Both the position numbers and the translations under genes were made by a program. Below are positions 1-5,543 of a stretch of DNA of 5,782 bases, piece by piece. Below the pieces are notes generated by a model that was given only the letters and a program-made list of their open reading frames with translations, was not told the DNA's origin and made no database searches. How positions within the stretch are numbered: position 1 is the first letter of the stretch; each line of letters begins with the position of its first letter. Source of the DNA: JAEKLB01 sp050249235 (lineage in GTDB: Bacteria; Actinomycetota; Acidimicrobiia; Acidimicrobiales; CADCSY01); assembly GCA_050249235.1 (NCBI GenBank), contig JBFWQW010000143.1, positions 1 through 5,782 of the forward strand. The letters run 5' to 3'.

Positions 1-431
1 CCACCGTCCTGCTGCTGCACGGCCCCAACCTGAACCTGCTGGGGGAGCGGGAGCCCGAGATCTACGGCACGGCCACGCTCGACGACCACGTGGCCACCGC
101 CCGCCTGGCCGCCAGCGAGGCCGGCTTCACGCTCGAGCACCTCCAGTCGAACGCCGAGGCCGACCTCGTCGACGCCATCCAGCGGGCCCGGGGCCGGTGC
201 GCGGCGATCATCGTCAACCCCGGGGCGCTCACCCACTACGCCTGGTCGCTGCACGACGCGCTGGCGGCCTTCGACGGCGTGGTCGTCGAGCTCCACCTGT
301 CGAACCCGAACGCCCGGGAGCCGTGGCGGCACACCTCGGTGGTGTCGCCGGTCGCCACCGGCTCGATCGTCGGCTTCGGCGGCCACGGCTACGCGCTGGC
401 CGTCGAAGCGGTGCGGAGGTTGCTGCCATGA
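1..431 (+). CDS. aroQ: Type II 3-dehydroquinate dehydratase, 5' end missing
   Basis: This enzyme converts 3-dehydroquinate to 3-dehydroshikimate in the shikimate pathway and is normally a cytosolic dodecamer. The first full codon is at base 3, and 142 residues are visible. Compared with the usual length of about 145, only a handful of N-terminal residues lie outside the window. The family signature is clear: GPNLNLLG, then R16 and Y21 in REPEIYG (numbered from the first visible residue), which match the catalytic Arg and Tyr of the mobile loop. Further on are N72 and H78 in NPGALTH, H98 in ELHLSN, and R109 in EPWRHTS. The closing SPVATGSIVGFGGHGY segment is also typical. The type I enzyme (AroD fold) is unrelated in sequence and is excluded. 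The stop codon overlaps the start of the next gene as ATGA, suggesting translational coupling. Confidence 0.96.
   Translation, partial: TVLLLHGPNLNLLGEREPEIYGTATLDDHVATARLAASEAGFTLEHLQSNAEADLVDAIQRARGRCAAIIVNPGALTHYAWSLHDALAAFDGVVVELHLSNPNAREPWRHTSVVSPVATGSIVGFGGHGYALAVEAVRRLLP
415..419 (+). promoter_or_regulatory. Ribosome binding site of pepQ
   Basis: GGAGG lies 8 bases upstream of the ATG at 428, inside the end of aroQ. It is the best Shine-Dalgarno match on the plus strand here. It supports the ATG at 428 over the in-frame ATG at 476. Confidence 0.7.
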
Positions 432-1558
432 CCGTTCCCGTCGCCACCACCTTCGAGGTCAGCGCCCTGCCGGCGATGGCGGTGGCGAGCCGGGTGGGTC
501 GCCTCCGGGAGGGCTTCGCCGCCGCCGGCTGCGACGCGCTCCTGGTCACCCGCATGGCGAACATCCGCTACCTCACCGGCTTCACCGGATCGGCCGGGGT
601 GTTGGTGGTGCTCCCGGACTCGGTGGTGCTGGTCACCGACGGGCGCTACGGCGACCAGGCCGCCGAGCAGCTGGCCGGGGCCGGGGTCGAGGCCGAGGTC
701 CGGGTGGCGGGCCCGAACGCCCAGGCCGCCCTCTCGTGCGCGGCGTCGAACGTGGCCCGCCTCGGGCTCGAGGCCGGCGACGTGAGCTGGGCGGCCCAGC
801 GCCGGTACGCCGAGGAGGGCTTCGAGGGGTCGGAGCTGGTTCCCACCGAGGGCATGGTGGAGGGCCTCCGGGCGGTGAAGGACGACGGGGAGATCGCCCG
901 CATCGAGGCGGCCGCGGCCATCGCCGACCGGGCCCTCGCCGCCACCAGGCCGATGCTGGCCGACCACCCCACCGAGCGCGAGCTCCAGATCGAGCTCGAC
1001 CACCGGATGCGCCTGCTCGGGGCCGCCGACGTGAGCTTCGAGACCATCGTGGGCAGCGGCCCGAACGGGGCCAAGCCCCACGCCCGGCCCACCGGGCGCC
1101 GGATCCTCGACGGCGACCTGGTCGTGCTCGACTTCGGGGCCCTGCTCGACGGCTACCACTCCGACATCACCCGCACCGTCGCCGTCGGCGACCCGAGCCC
1201 GACCCAGGCCCGGATGCTCGAGGTCGTGCTGGCGGCGCAGGCCGCCGGCGTGGACGCGGTGGCGCCGGGCGTGGCGGCGTCGTCGGTCGACGACGCCTGC
1301 CGCTCGCTCATCGCCGGGGCCGGCTGGGGCGACGCCTTCCTCCACGGCACCGGCCACGGCGTGGGCCTCGACATCCACGAGGACCCCAGGGTGAACGCCA
1401 CCTCCACTGCTACCCTCCGCCCCGGCCACGTGGTCACGGTCGAGCCGGGGGTCTACCTCCCCGAGCACGGCGGTGTCCGCATCGAGGACACCCTCGTGGT
1501 CACCCCTTCCGGTCACCGCCGCCTCACCAACGCGCCCAAGGACACCGCACTCACCTGA
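428..1558 (+). CDS. pepQ: M24 family metallopeptidase (Xaa-Pro aminopeptidase/prolidase type)
   Basis: This is a predicted cytosolic dimetal peptidase of 376 residues that removes N-terminal residues next to proline or splits Xaa-Pro dipeptides. Residues 1 to about 150 form the creatinase-like N-terminal domain (NIRYLTGFTGSAG and TDGRYGDQA are typical). The rest is the pita-bread catalytic domain. All five metal ligands are present: D235 in VLDFGA, D246 in SDITRT, H310 in GTGHGVG, E339 in VEPGVY and E353 in RIEDT. The 11-residue spacing of the two Asp residues is canonical, so the enzyme should be active. No signal peptide is seen. The start at 428 has a good ribosome binding site and overlaps the aroQ stop by four bases. 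The same neighbour order, aroQ (aroD)-pepQ-efp, is known from M. tuberculosis, which is why the symbol pepQ is used. Aminopeptidase P and prolidase specificity cannot be separated from sequence alone. Confidence 0.93.
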   Translation: MTVPVATTFEVSALPAMAVASRVGRLREGFAAAGCDALLVTRMANIRYLTGFTGSAGVLVVLPDSVVLVTDGRYGDQAAEQLAGAGVEAEVRVAGPNAQAALSCAASNVARLGLEAGDVSWAAQRRYAEEGFEGSELVPTEGMVEGLRAVKDDGEIARIEAAAAIADRALAATRPMLADHPTERELQIELDHRMRLLGAADVSFETIVGSGPNGAKPHARPTGRRILDGDLVVLDFGALLDGYHSDITRTVAVGDPSPTQARMLEVVLAAQAAGVDAVAPGVAASSVDDACRSLIAGAGWGDAFLHGTGHGVGLDIHEDPRVNATSTATLRPGHVVTVEPGVYLPEHGGVRIEDTLVVTPSGHRRLTNAPKDTALT

Positions 1559-1559
1559 C

Positions 1560-1581
1560 GCCCGGGCCGCCGAGGCCGGGC
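1560..1581 (+). other. Possible hairpin between pepQ and efp
   Basis: In the 47-base gap, GCCC-GGCC (with one extra G bulged at 1564) can pair with GGCCGGGC across a five-base loop, giving an 8-bp stem. It ends 24 bases before the efp start codon. No T run follows, so it does not look like an intrinsic terminator. In sequence this rich in G+C such stems arise easily by chance. A modest GAGGA ribosome binding site for efp sits at 1589-1593, 12 bases before the ATG. Confidence 0.25.
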
Positions 1582-1605
1582 CCGCCCCGAGGACCCACTC
1601 CGCTC

Positions 1606-2166
1606 ATGAGCATCTCCACCAACGACCTGAAGAACGGCATGACCCTGAACATCGACGAGGGCCTCTTCCAGGTCGTCGAGTTCCAGCACGTCAAGCCGGG
1701 GAAGGGTGGCGCCTTCGTGCGCACGAAGCTCCGCCGGGTCCGGGGGGGTGGTGTGATCGAGCGCACCTTCCGGGCCGACGAGAAGGTCGAGCAGGCCGTG
1801 ATCGACAAGCGGGAGATGCAGTACCTCTACGCCTCGGGCAGCGACCTGATCTTCATGGACAACGCCACCTACGACCAGCTCCAGGTGCAGCCGGCGTCGC
1901 TCGGCGACGCGGCCGGCTACCTGGTGGAGGGGGCCTCGGCCGTGCTGCAGATGTACGGCGACGAGATCGTCGGCGTCGACCTCCCCGCCTCGGTCGAGCT
2001 CGCCGTCACGATGACGGAGCCCGGCCTCCAGGGCGACCGCAGCTCGGCCGGGCGCAAGCCGGCCACGGTCGAGACCGGGATCACCGTGCAGGTGCCGCTG
2101 TTCGTGAACACGGGAGACCGGATCAAGGTCGACACCCGCTCCGGCGACTACATCACGAGGGTCTAG
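1606..2166 (+). CDS. efp: Translation elongation factor P
   Basis: EF-P binds between the P and E sites of a stalled ribosome and speeds peptide bond formation at runs of proline. The protein has 186 residues, the usual length. An N-terminal KOW-like domain (about 1-64) is followed by two OB-fold domains (about 65-127 and 128-186). The tip of the first domain reads HVKPGKGGAFVRTKLR. K33 is the position equivalent to E. coli K34, which contacts the P-site tRNA. The C-terminal part carries the conserved VPLFVNTGDRIKVDTRSGDY signature. The loop is PGKGG, not the PGKGP form described for one actinobacterial EF-P subfamily. No lysine-modifying enzyme gene is in the window. The ATG at 1606 gives a standard N-terminus (ISTNDLKNGM). 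The gene lies 47 bases after pepQ and 9 bases before nusB. Confidence 0.97.
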   Translation: MSISTNDLKNGMTLNIDEGLFQVVEFQHVKPGKGGAFVRTKLRRVRGGGVIERTFRADEKVEQAVIDKREMQYLYASGSDLIFMDNATYDQLQVQPASLGDAAGYLVEGASAVLQMYGDEIVGVDLPASVELAVTMTEPGLQGDRSSAGRKPATVETGITVQVPLFVNTGDRIKVDTRSGDYITRV

Positions 2167-2175
2167 GTCCCCGCC

Positions 2176-2619
2176 GTGCCCACCGACCCGCTCGGCAGCC
2201 GACGAGAGTCGCGGGAGCGGGCCCTGTCGCTGCTGTACGAGGCGGATGCCAAGGGCGAGGCCCCCGCCGTGATCCTCGCCGCGCTGCCGGTCCCGCCGGA
2301 CGAGTTCACCGCCAGCCTCGTCGGCGGTGTCGGCGAGCACCAGCCCGAGCTCGACGGCCTCATCCGCCGGTTCTCGAAGGGCTGGTCGCTGGAGCGCATG
2401 CCGGTCGTCGACCGGGCCCTGCTCCGGATCGCCCTCTTCGAGCTGGGCCACCTGCCGGCCGTGCCCACCGCGGTCGTGATCTCCGAGGCCGTCGACCTCG
2501 CCAAGCGGTACTCGACGGACGACTCCGGCCGCTTCGTGAACGGCATGCTCGCCGCCATCGCCGCCGAGCTGCGACCCACGGACGGAACCCGGCCCGAGGT
2601 GGCCCGGCCCGGCGCCTGA
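2176..2619 (+). CDS. nusB: Transcription antitermination factor NusB
   Basis: NusB pairs with NusE (ribosomal protein S10) on boxA RNA and promotes antitermination during rRNA transcription. The protein is 147 residues, within the normal range, and should be all-helical. Family blocks are recognisable in order: the N-terminal SRRESRERALSLLYEAD helix, the central MPVVDRALLRIALFEL segment, and the C-terminal block PTAVVISEAVDLAKRYS followed by FVNGMLAAI. The start is GTG at 2176, 9 bases after the efp stop and in the same frame. Only a weak TAGG match (overlapping the efp stop) lies at a suitable distance, so translation may depend on ribosomes finishing efp. The efp-nusB pairing is known from many bacteria. 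About 15 residues after the last conserved block are low-complexity and probably disordered. The gene converges on cobT. Confidence 0.96.
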   Translation: MPTDPLGSRRESRERALSLLYEADAKGEAPAVILAALPVPPDEFTASLVGGVGEHQPELDGLIRRFSKGWSLERMPVVDRALLRIALFELGHLPAVPTAVVISEAVDLAKRYSTDDSGRFVNGMLAAIAAELRPTDGTRPEVARPGA

Positions 2620-2638
2620 CGCTCGTTTCGGGTCTCCT

Positions 2639-3646
2639 TCAGGCCAGGTCGTCGAGCGTCGCCATCTCGCCGAGCAGCCGGGCCGCGGCCTGCACGAGGG
2701 GGACGGCCAGCAGGCCGCCGGTGCCCTCGCCGAGGCGGAGCCCGAGGTCGAGGAGCGGGCGCAGCCCGAGGTGGGCCAGGGCGACCGACGCGGCCGGCTC
2801 CGGCGACCGGTGGCCGGCGACGAGCCCGTCGGTGACGTCGGGATCGAGGGCGTGGGCGACGAGCGCGGCCGCCAGGGTGATGACACCGTCGAGCACGACG
2901 GGGACCCCGGCTCCCACCCCGCCCAGCACGAAGCCGGCGAGGGCGGCGATCTCGAGCCCCCCGACCTCGGCCAGCACGCCGACCGCGTCCATGCCGTCTG
3001 TGCGGGCGACCGCGGCCTGGACGATCCGGCGCTTGTGGTCGAGCATGCCGTCGTCGATGCCCGTGCCCCGCCCGGTGGTCTCGGCCGGGTCGGCGCCGGT
3101 CATCGCGGCGACGAGGGCGGCCGAGGCGGTGGTGTTCCCGATGCCCATCTCGCCGGTGACGAGCAGTCGGGTCCCCCCGGCCACGCAGTCGGCGGCGACG
3201 GCCCGGCCGACGGCGAGGGCGGCCTCGGCGTCGGCGCGGGCCATGGCCGGACCGGTCGCGAGGTCGGCGGTGCCGGCCCTCACCCTTCGGTCGAGGATGT
3301 TGGGCGCGGCCGCGTAGGGCGTGGCCACGCCCACGTCGACGACGAGCACGCCGGCGCCGACCTGCCGGGCCAGGGCGTTCACCGCGGCCCGCCCGGCCCC
3401 GAAGGTCGACACCATGGCGGCGGTGATGGCCTGGGGCCAGGGCGTCACGCCGCTGGCCACCACGCCGTGGTCGGCGGCGAACACCACGACGGTGACGGGC
3501 TCGGGCACGGGCGGGGGACAGGTGCCGGCCATCCCCGCCAGGCGGGCGCCCAGCGCCTCCAGCTCACCGAGGGAGCCGGCCGGCTTGGCCAGGCGGTCGT
3601 GACGGGCGAGGGCGGCCGCCTCGGCGGCCGGGTCGTAGGTGCTCAT
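2639..3646 (-). CDS. cobT: Nicotinate-nucleotide:dimethylbenzimidazole phosphoribosyltransferase
   Basis: CobT transfers phosphoribose from nicotinate mononucleotide to 5,6-dimethylbenzimidazole, making alpha-ribazole 5'-phosphate, the lower-ligand precursor of cobalamin. The protein has 335 residues, close to the family norm of about 350. Motifs in order are KPAGSLG (21-27), FAADHGV (56-62), GEMGIGNTT (165-173) and GRGTGIDD (192-199). The C-terminal RLGEGTGG contains E307, matching the catalytic base (E317 in Salmonella CobT). The ATG at 3646 overlaps the stop of the upstream PLP enzyme gene as ATGA. A GGAAGG site seven bases upstream supports this start. It is the last gene of the cobalamin block in this window. 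Lower-ligand preference (dimethylbenzimidazole or another base) cannot be told from this sequence. Confidence 0.96.
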   Translation of the reverse strand: MSTYDPAAEAAALARHDRLAKPAGSLGELEALGARLAGMAGTCPPPVPEPVTVVVFAADHGVVASGVTPWPQAITAAMVSTFGAGRAAVNALARQVGAGVLVVDVGVATPYAAAPNILDRRVRAGTADLATGPAMARADAEAALAVGRAVAADCVAGGTRLLVTGEMGIGNTTASAALVAAMTGADPAETTGRGTGIDDGMLDHKRRIVQAAVARTDGMDAVGVLAEVGGLEIAALAGFVLGGVGAGVPVVLDGVITLAAALVAHALDPDVTDGLVAGHRSPEPAASVALAHLGLRPLLDLGLRLGEGTGGLLAVPLVQAAARLLGEMATLDDLA

Positions 3647-4518
3647 CGAAGCGCCTTCCGTAGGAGGTCGAGGCCGTCGTCCCCCGGGACGGCGATGCGG
3701 ACGTGGTCGGGCAGGCCGAAGGACTGGCAGTCGCGGACCAGGACGCCCCGGCGGGCCAGGTGGTCGCGGAGCCCCGGGGCCCTGACCAGCACCCAGCAGG
3801 CATCGGACGGCTCGGCCTCCAGCCCGGCGCCGGCCAGGACGGCGGCGAGGAGGGCCCGGCGCTCGGCGATGGCGGCCGACCAGGCGGGGAGGTCGACGGC
3901 GGCGAGGAGGTCGGGGAGGGCTTCGCAGGCCAGCCCGTTCACGGACCAGGCCGGCTGCCTGGCCCGGACGGGGGCGAGCGCCGGCGGCGACGGGGCCAGC
4001 ACGTAGCCGACCCGGAGCCCGGGGCAGGCGAGCAGCTTGGTGAGCGAGCCGACCACCCAGGCGCCCTCGTCGCCGCGGGTCCAGGTGCCGGTCGCGAGAG
4101 GCCAGAAGGCCTCGTCCCAGACGTCGGCCCGCTCGTCGGGCGGGGCGAGGCGGCCGCTCGGGCTGTGGGGGTTGGAGCGCCAACGGGGACCGCCGCCCCG
4201 GGGGTGGAGGGAGAACTCCGGCTCGTCCACCCGGCCCCCGAGCTCGGCGGCGACGAGGGCGATGGCCTCGCTCCCGCCGTTCGTGAGCAGCAGGCGGCCC
4301 ACGTCGACCCCCATCGCGCCGGCCAGGGCGGCCTCGGCGGGGGCCGGGTCCGGGTAGCGGCCGAGCGCGCCGAGGTGGCGGGCGGCGACGGCCGTCACGT
4401 CGGGTGCCACCGGGTTGAGGCTGGCCGACAGGTCGAGCACGGACGCCAGCCCGAGGGCGGCGGCCACCCGGGGGCCGTCGCCCCCGTGCGGTCCGGCGGC
4501 GGGGACGGCGCCGGTCAC
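3643..4518 (-). CDS. cobC: Compact CobC/CobD-type PLP enzyme (L-threonine phosphate decarboxylase-like)
   Basis: This is a fold-type I PLP enzyme related to histidinol-phosphate aminotransferase and to CobC/CobD. Its likely role is making (R)-1-aminopropan-2-yl phosphate from L-threonine phosphate for the cobalamin side chain. Visible features are LSASLNP near residues 34-40, the TNGGSE turn (79-84), N116 in WRSNP, D135 in WDEAF, the PLP-binding K161 in GSLTKLL, PGLRVGY just after it, and the C-terminal RIAVP arginine. All main cofactor residues are therefore present. At 291 residues it is about 60-70 shorter than typical relatives. Most of the loss is between TNGGSE and N116, where only about 32 residues remain instead of roughly 70. 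The reading frame is intact there. The GTG at 4518 forms a GTGA overlap with cbiB, and an earlier GTG at 4560 is possible. A histidinol-phosphate aminotransferase role is the main alternative, but the neighbours favour cobalamin synthesis. Confidence 0.82.
   Translation of the reverse strand: MTGAVPAAGPHGGDGPRVAAALGLASVLDLSASLNPVAPDVTAVAARHLGALGRYPDPAPAEAALAGAMGVDVGRLLLTNGGSEAIALVAAELGGRVDEPEFSLHPRGGGPRWRSNPHSPSGRLAPPDERADVWDEAFWPLATGTWTRGDEGAWVVGSLTKLLACPGLRVGYVLAPSPPALAPVRARQPAWSVNGLACEALPDLLAAVDLPAWSAAIAERRALLAAVLAGAGLEAEPSDACWVLVRAPGLRDHLARRGVLVRDCQSFGLPDHVRIAVPGDDGLDLLRKALR
3654..3659 (-). promoter_or_regulatory. Ribosome binding site of cobT
   Basis: Read on the minus strand, GGAAGG lies seven bases before the cobT ATG (3646-3644), inside the end of the upstream gene. 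It confirms the ATGA-overlap start. The same hexamer at the same spacing appears at 4568-4573. Confidence 0.65.
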
Positions 4519-5543
4519 GAGGCGGCCCCCCGCGACTGCCGGCCGGGCCGACGCCCCCACCCCTGATCCTTCCGTTCGTCGTCGACCGGGCCGGGACGAT
4601 CCCGCCGCGGTCGACAGAGAACGGTGCGCCCGGGTCGGGCCCGGCCGGCCAGGGCGGCGAGGGCGGGGGTGGCCAGGGCGGCGACGAGGGCCAGGCCGAC
4701 GTGGTCGGCGAGCCGGACGGCCGCGTCGATGTCGGCCGTCACGGGGGGGCGGCCGTCGCCGAGGCCCGGCCGGACCTCGGGCCGGCTGCCGTAGGTGAGC
4801 GGTCCTCCCAGGCGCAGGCCGAGGGCCGCCGCGAAGGCGGCTTCGGCCACCCCGGCGTTCGGTGAGGGATGGGCCGGCGCGTCGTGGCGCACGGCCCGGA
4901 GCACGGCCCGGGCCGAACCGGGCCTGACGGCGGCCACGAGCCCGGCCGTCACCCGGGCCGGGACCCAGGCCATGGCGTCGTCGAGCCGGGCCGACGCCGT
5001 GCCGTAGCGCCGGTAGCGCCCGGACCGGTGGCCCACCATGGCGTCCATCGTGTTGACGGCCCGGTGGGCCAGGACCCCGGGACCACCGAGGAGCGCGCCC
5101 CAGAGGGCGGGGGCGACGACGGCGTCGACCGTGTTCTCCGCGACCGACTCGACCACGGCCCGGGCCAGGCCGGCCTCGTCGAGGAGGCTCGGGTCGCGAC
5201 CGGCGAGGGCGGGGAGGAGGGCCCGGGCCCCGGCGAGGTCGCCGGCGACGAGGCGGGCCTCGACGGCCCGGGCCGCGTCGGCCAGGCCGTGGCCGGCGAC
5301 GGCCAGGTAGGTGGCGAGCGGCGTCGACGCCACGAGGTGCCCGGCGACGGCGCCGATGCCCACGCCGGCGAGGGCGTGGACCACCCCGGGACCGTGGCGG
5401 TCGGCCCAGAGCCGGTCCTCGACCGCGGCCATGACCGTCCCGAAGGCGGCCACCGGATGGGGCTCCACCCGGGGCTCGCCGAGCCGGCGGTCGGCGAGCA
5501 CGCCGGCGGCGGCACCGAGGCCACGCCGGGCGAGCCGGCTCAC
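4515..5543 (-). CDS. cbiB: Adenosylcobinamide-phosphate synthase CbiB (CobD)
   Basis: CbiB is a membrane protein that joins the aminopropanol (phosphate) linker to adenosylcobyric acid. The protein has 342 residues from the GTG at 5543. Family motifs are GEPRVEPHPV (22-31), GRDPSLLDEAGLARAVVES (115-133), AENTVDAVVAP (136-146), NTMDAMVG (164-171), RLDDAMAWVPAR (186-197), and HPSPNAGVAEAAFAAALG (225-242). Hydrophobic stretches near 52-85, 143-157, 232-245 and 281-300 fit membrane segments. The start at 5543 overlaps the cobS stop as GTGA; a second GTG at 5546 adds one residue. Residues 301-342 are an Arg/Pro-rich tail with no recognisable match to the family, and its codon use changes (see findings). 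The symbol cobD is used for this gene in the Pseudomonas denitrificans scheme, which invites confusion with Salmonella CobD, the PLP enzyme. Confidence 0.95.
   Translation of the reverse strand: MSRLARRGLGAAAGVLADRRLGEPRVEPHPVAAFGTVMAAVEDRLWADRHGPGVVHALAGVGIGAVAGHLVASTPLATYLAVAGHGLADAARAVEARLVAGDLAGARALLPALAGRDPSLLDEAGLARAVVESVAENTVDAVVAPALWGALLGGPGVLAHRAVNTMDAMVGHRSGRYRRYGTASARLDDAMAWVPARVTAGLVAAVRPGSARAVLRAVRHDAPAHPSPNAGVAEAAFAAALGLRLGGPLTYGSRPEVRPGLGDGRPPVTADIDAAVRLADHVGLALVAALATPALAALAGRARPGRTVLCRPRRDRPGPVDDERKDQGWGRRPGRQSRGAAS
4568..4573 (-). promoter_or_regulatory. Candidate ribosome binding site for an earlier CobC start
   Basis: On the minus strand GGAAGG lies seven bases before an in-frame GTG at 4560-4558. 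It is a stronger match than the G run (minus strand of 4526-4531) before the GTG at 4518. Using the earlier GTG would add 14 residues to the PLP enzyme and lengthen the overlap with cbiB. Confidence 0.4.
4581..4615. repeat. 35-base imperfect inverted repeat in the cbiB tail
   Basis: Plus-strand arms are GTCGACCGGGCCGGGA (4581-4596) and TCCCGCCGCGGTCGAC (4600-4615), separated by CGA. They pair at 14 of 16 positions, with the outer eight and inner four pairs unbroken. The element lies in the atypical 3' part of cbiB, upstream of the PLP enzyme start. No T run follows on either strand. In an mRNA it would form a stable hairpin; its function is unknown. Confidence 0.6.

Noticed and set aside
389..1516. 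A 375-codon open frame on the minus strand opposite pepQ
   Set aside because: Its product is a low-complexity run of Gly, Arg, His and Val with no family motifs. It is opposite a gene with all catalytic residues intact. Long antisense frames are expected at about 75% G+C.
1742..1748. A run of seven G in efp, and another at 4743-4749 in cbiB, as slippage or phase-variation sites
   Set aside because: Both genes read through intact with normal family motifs on each side. Runs of this length are common in DNA this rich in G+C.
736..2166. A long plus-strand frame running through pepQ into efp, as a possible fusion protein
   Set aside because: Upstream of 1606 it encodes Arg/Pro/Gly-rich sequence in a shifted frame of pepQ. 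Only the part from the ATG at 1606 is EF-P, and that start gives a normal N-terminus.
1513..2886. A 457-codon minus-strand frame spanning efp, nusB and the end of cobT
   Set aside because: It is an out-of-frame shadow without recognisable domains and crosses three well-supported genes.
2771..4006. A plus-strand frame of 411 codons opposite cobT
   Set aside because: The product is a Gly/His/Asp-rich sequence mirroring the codon bias of cobT and the PLP enzyme; it has no motif and no convincing ribosome binding site.
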